From Septoria linicola (taxonomy: Eukaryota; Ascomycota; Dothideomycetes; Mycosphaerellales; Mycosphaerellaceae), in contig CP099426.1 of assembly GCA_024114885.1 (NCBI GenBank), positions 1,674,001 to 1,738,000 on the forward strand: a stretch of 64,000 bases of DNA. The letters are read 5' to 3'. Under the pieces are notes generated by a model. That model searched no databases. It saw nothing but the letters and a program-made list of their open reading frames with translations, and was not told where the DNA came from. The translations under genes and the position numbers were made by a program. Below are positions 61,201 through 64,000 of this stretch, piece by piece; the stretch's first letter is position 1; each line of letters begins with the position of its first letter.

Positions 61201-64000
61201 GTGCTGCTCGGAACAAATCCGCCCAGCCAAATTGGCACTTTCGGCTGAAGCCAATATGACCTTTGTAGGCCCTGCTTTGCGAACCATTGTTCTTAGTCGT
61301 TCTTCTGGCTGTGAGACGTCCATGGCACAGGTGCCAGCTCCGGTCTGCATGATAGCCAGACATGCGATAGGAAACCATATTGACTTTTCGAACAGGATTG
61401 GCACTATCATCCCAGCACCAATACCAAGAGCGACCAGGTGCTGAGCCAGCCGAGTGGAAAGGTCCCACAGCTGCTGATAATCCAGCTCCCCATCGTGCGA
61501 GCAGAGCGCAGGAGAGTTTGGGTGTCGATGCACCATGACCTCGATCAATTGATGCATAGGCAAGTTGGCAGGCTCGATCGAGATCTTGGAGTTCCAGCTC
61601 CAAATGTCTCTCAGGTCATGGTGTCCCACCCAGTCGATGTCTTTCATCCGCGCACCACTGTTTGCTGGGAGACATATTTGTTGCAGAATGTGTTCCATCT
61701 GGTGTGCGATCCGCTGCGCCTTGCCCTTTGACACCACACCGGTGTCGATACCCAAGGTTACGTGTACCTCGTGCTCATCGAGTTGACAGACCACTGCCAT
61801 AGCATAGGTGGTGAAAGCCTCCAGAACGGCGGAGGAGCTATCATCTTCGTTGGTAAACTCACTGTCGTCAAAGATGTCTCCGGTCGTAAGCTGCTGCTTC
61901 CCAGCTCGCGGCTGGACGACCAAAAGTGACTGAAACCGACAAGCATCTGCGGCTTCCTCACTGGTCTTTTGAATATATTGTAGGCCAGTCTGTTCGTAGT
62001 CTGTCATGTTTACAGCTTGCATCTGGATCTGTTGTAGTAATGTTTGCACAGTGATGTCGTTGTCGTGCTCTTCTGTTGGCATCCGTACTCTGACAGGCAC
62101 TGTCGCAATGGTGGGCCCCGCTACTGTTGCCAGTCCAGTGAGCGATGCTTGTCTGCCAGAAACCACCGCCCCAAAGATGGCGTCATTTGTGTTAGTGTAC
62201 TGCATGGTCAGCAGAGCCCAGACTGCTCGAAGCACTGTTGACATTGTGATCCCGGCTGGAGCGTCATGCGTGAGTTTGATAGTATGTTCGATGGCGGTGT
62301 CCGCCTTTGGCTGGTAATTTGCTTCAGGTAGACTTGGAAAGGGCTGTGCATCAAGGCCAGTGAACTCATTCTGCCAGAACTCAAGGCATGTCTCGCTGGA
62401 AACCGAGCGGACTTTTCGAATGAATGGCGAGAACAGTGTGAGTGACGCTGCTGTATCATTGTGATATGCCTGTCGTAGTGAGTCCAGAACAAGATTGACG
62501 GTAGGCTCATCATACAGCGCGTGATGAATCGTCCAGTGCCAGGCTGTTTGACCAGACCTCTTGTCAGTGGCGAGTGCAACTTCGCTGAGCGGAACCCCGA
62601 GCACACTCATCAGTCTGTCAGGCCTCTGTTCATCGCCGCCCAAAATCTGCCATTCTGATGATTGTCGCACCACACATTGCACAAGTCCATGACCATGCAG
62701 ATCAACGAAGCGTGTGCGTAGAATGGGCGTTACACCTTCCACTAGACTCCAAGCCTGCTTGAAACGGCCCAGGTCTACGGTCTTGCCAAGACGGAACACA
62801 TTTCGGGCGAAGTACGCTCCAGATCTCTGCGCAGCCAGCGCAAGCAGACCTTCTTGCAGAGCAGTACATGGGTACGCGTCTTCGATATCATCGGCTGACA
62901 GTCCAGTGGCGGTAGCAAGCGCTTTGCGCACTCTCGCGACGTTTGTTGGCGAGTCAGCTAGCAGGCTGAATGGTCGCGGCAGCTCTGCCTCTTCTACTTG
63001 TCCCAGCCGCAGGTGCTTAGCCAAGTCTTCTAGAACTGGATACTTGAAGACATCGGCCACAGTTAGTAGTTTACCTGATTGTCGTACAGCTGAAACAAGT
63101 TTCATGGCTTCAATGGAGTCACCTCCCAGTAACAAGAAATTGTCTTTGGCAGAGATGGTCCTTGTTGCTTTCAGTGTCGAGCTCCACATCCTTCGAAGGA
63201 AATGCTCAGCATCGGTTGAAGGTGCTCTTTGCTCGCCGGCACTTGAGCGATCTGGTACAAATAGGCCATCCGTGGTCACTGCCGACGCGTACTCACGTAG
63301 TTTCCTTCGATCTACTTTGCCAGTCGTAGTCCTGGGCATCTCGTCAAGAATCATGTATGCCACGGGGACCATGTAAGAAGGAGCAGACGCCGCAATCTTC
63401 GCATGCGCGCTGCGAAGGATAGTCTCAGAGCCATTCGTATTCATGCCCTCAAGTGCAACAAAAGCGACGAGGAGCGTGCCCGCTGCATCGATCGGAGTGA
63501 CCAAGTCGGCTACGACACTGATGTTGGCCAGTGTCGCTTTACTGTCAGTGCTACTCCTTATCGCATCTGCAGCAATCGCCTCAATGGCACTCAACTCGAC
63601 TCTTTGACCTCTGATCTTAACTTGGACATCTTTTCTGCCCACAATTACGAGATGTCCATTGTCAGCATAACGAACAAGATCACCTGTTTTGTATAGACGA
63701 CCTCTGCGGCCAAAACCACTAGCAGAACCTGGGCCGCCAGCCATGAGCCAGTCTGGACTTTGTACAAATGACGCTGCCGTCTTTTCTGGATCGTTCATGT
63801 AGCCAGGTGACACAAGTGGCCCTTCGACCCAAAGCTCGCCAAGGCAGCCTTTGCCAACTAGCCTGTTCGAGGTGATGGGATCCACGATCCAAGCACATAC
63901 TCCAGTGGGAGGTCCGATGCCAACGTCGCCCCGATCCTTTTTGGCATATGCAACGCCTAATGTGGCTTCGCTGGGTCCATACGTCACACGTACTCTCGTA
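58270..64000 (-). CDS. Nonribosomal peptide synthetase, C-terminal part (A)-T-C-A-T-C
   Basis: The frame is open from the right edge to a stop at 58270, broken by one intron at 60680-60612; 1886 residues are in view and the 5' end is outside. Domains from the right: second half of an adenylation domain (TYGPSEAT, YKTGDLVRYADNG, core A10 TTTGKVDRRKL near 63300); a thiolation domain (LLLGGDSIEAMKL, near 63130); a condensation domain (about 62920-61640); a complete adenylation domain (VVFTSGSTGEPKGV near 61090, TTTGKIDRRRL near 59955); a thiolation domain (IALGGDSVQAMRL near 59780); and a terminal condensation domain (about 59650-58300). The first C motif reads HHALYDE, where HHxxxDG is usual; the last reads HAQYDGAS, a form common in fungal siderophore-type and terminal C domains. 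There is no thioesterase or reductase, so release may be by the terminal C domain. The product is unknown. Confidence 0.92.
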   Translation of the reverse strand, partial: TRVRVTYGPSEATLGVAYAKKDRGDVGIGPPTGVCAWIVDPITSNRLVGKGCLGELWVEGPLVSPGYMNDPEKTAASFVQSPDWLMAGGPGSASGFGRRGRLYKTGDLVRYADNGHLVIVGRKDVQVKIRGQRVELSAIEAIAADAIRSSTDSKATLANISVVADLVTPIDAAGTLLVAFVALEGMNTNGSETILRSAHAKIAASAPSYMVPVAYMILDEMPRTTTGKVDRRKLREYASAVTTDGLFVPDRSSAGEQRAPSTDAEHFLRRMWSSTLKATRTISAKDNFLLLGGDSIEAMKLVSAVRQSGKLLTVADVFKYPVLEDLAKHLRLGQVEEAELPRPFSLLADSPTNVARVRKALATATGLSADDIEDAYPCTALQEGLLALAAQRSGAYFARNVFRLGKTVDLGRFKQAWSLVEGVTPILRTRFVDLHGHGLVQCVVRQSSEWQILGGDEQRPDRLMSVLGVPLSEVALATDKRSGQTAWHWTIHHALYDEPTVNLVLDSLRQAYHNDTAASLTLFSPFIRKVRSVSSETCLEFWQNEFTGLDAQPFPSLPEANYQPKADTAIEHTIKLTHDAPAGITMSTVLRAVWALLTMQYTNTNDAIFGAVVSGRQASLTGLATVAGPTIATVPVRVRMPTEEHDNDITVQTLLQQIQMQAVNMTDYEQTGLQYIQKTSEEAADACRFQSLLVVQPRAGKQQLTTGDIFDDSEFTNEDDSSSAVLEAFTTYAMAVVCQLDEHEVHVTLGIDTGVVSKGKAQRIAHQMEHILQQICLPANSGARMKDIDWVGHHDLRDIWSWNSKISIEPANLPMHQLIEVMVHRHPNSPALCSHDGELDYQQLWDLSTRLAQHLVALGIGAGMIVPILFEKSIWFPIACLAIMQTGAGTCAMDVSQPEERLRTMVRKAGPTKVILASAESANLAGRICSEQHTEVVSINHEKLQDMPRREVALPRVDPESTLYVVFTSGSTGEPKGVVISHSNLASMSTLQSDFLELGPNKRVLDFASYAFDSTWDFNFLTLAAGGCVCIPSEVERRSDISGAIRRMRVTQGTFSPTFAETFSDETVRRLDFIEMGGEAVPQHLIDRFLRITRVRIAYGPSEATIGKLRSNCTRCLAFSQQSNTDTLIGVMFAKQDLGQRGLGYGVGCRTWIVNPDAGRLAPIGAKGELWLQGPLVGKGYLNDDAQTRKAFIELPDWLHHLSPGHSSNPGDRLYKTGDLVSYNEDGTINFHGRKDGQVKLRGQRLEMADVESNILRQMGEDRRKETQVVVEIISAPWTSDRDTLVAFIKLAGSESIRNSDLTSRVSRVVHDGVHEGLKRTLPLYMIPARYVALPTLPRTTTGKIDRRRLRATEHVQELIIDPTTSNEQRRAPETDMEARLQRLWSTVLAIPQDSISAIDSFIALGGDSVQAMRLANLCHRQGLEMTVMDVFTKPILYQLAEVISTATAAPQALYEPFALLNTGLDLDTLKENAHQQLSAGFEIEDILPLSHAQRESIDGSINGGPTGLHWFTIDLPDTIDGNRLLDSCHLLMKQIDVLRTVFVRHEQQIYQVLLKDLQFPAEIQQVPMGQNIIDWSNMPFVDDENDLSSCFGRSYVRFVLLRDSTGVQRLAIRLWHAQYDGASIPRIAAMLQDIYGGRSLNEEPRICSLIALQKSAKVDTDYWNNVLEGSSMTYMQTRDAPASIEVTITTLKFEETIPFLQHAETSKKTPATIFTAACAVMLAQISNTSDVLFGRLTSGRAALPSHLRNIVCNCLTYLPVRVRLDSGGDLKDQSARKDTLSQVYQQYIDGLASENIRPEHLAEQCENWPAKTPEFGILTLFQNLPTNAQASQDVKLASASNNFEIQGLKAVTDEVYASDTVTIAGIPQHDGTLIVQIMAKSTLFDQQSLDHAGSLLCAALSEFGEFVE

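Noticed and set aside
58270..63987. NRPS read as one uninterrupted 1905-codon ORF
   Set aside because: The 69 nt after GPSEAT have ideal GTAAGT and TAG borders and break a conserved adenylation motif that the first A domain keeps intact, so I treat them as an intron.

Overview
The window is nuclear DNA of a filamentous ascomycete. Nearly every gene is split by 45-90 nt GT-AG introns with CTAAC/CTGAC-like branch sites. Several products are typical of Pezizomycotina: a TRI12-type MFS transporter, LYC1, a fungal PKC with HR1-C2-C1-kinase order, a peroxisomal Lon protease, AlcA/AldA-like dehydrogenases, an NRPS and small secreted cysteine-rich proteins. The style (compact genes, about half GC, many small secreted proteins) fits Dothideomycetes, perhaps Capnodiales/Mycosphaerellales; that placement is inference. 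I found no rRNA, tRNA, CRISPR array or recognisable transposon.

Layout. 0-10.5 kb: the 3' end of a coiled-coil protein gene, a DUF924 protein, an AldA-type aldehyde dehydrogenase, an ALYREF/Yra1 mRNA-export adaptor with a 694-nt intron, a small F-box protein and a TRI12-family transporter. 10.5-19.2 kb: a gene-poor stretch, then three secreted-protein genes in a row (8-cysteine protein, Thr-rich protein, NTF2-like protein), then a long membrane-protein gene that looks like a pseudogene with two in-frame stops. 19.3-26.5 kb: small unknown proteins, a head-to-head pair of related genes joining a Zn2Cys6 cluster to a WW domain, a membrane protein and a SnoaL/NTF2-like protein. 27-43.8 kb is a dense housekeeping block: prolyl-tRNA synthetase, TBC Rab-GAP, RBR ubiquitin ligase with a SUMO-interaction-like motif, LYC1, PKC and a metallo-beta-lactamase-fold hydrolase with a GC-AG intron. 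44.6-49.7 kb: a secreted protein, a secreted aspartic protease and an AlcA/ADH1-like alcohol dehydrogenase with a 17-nt exon. 49.7-53.1 kb has no gene that I can support. 53.1-64 kb: a Lon protease ending in SRL, a 6-cysteine secreted protein and the 3' part of an NRPS that runs off the right edge.

How the genes relate. Most are independent housekeeping genes. The alcohol and aldehyde dehydrogenases can act in sequence (ethanol to acetaldehyde to acetate) but lie 44 kb apart and are not a cluster. The NRPS probably belongs to a biosynthetic locus that continues to the right. Gene models were built by hand from splice signals and reading-frame continuity; multi-exon models whose phases close exactly are given higher confidence.
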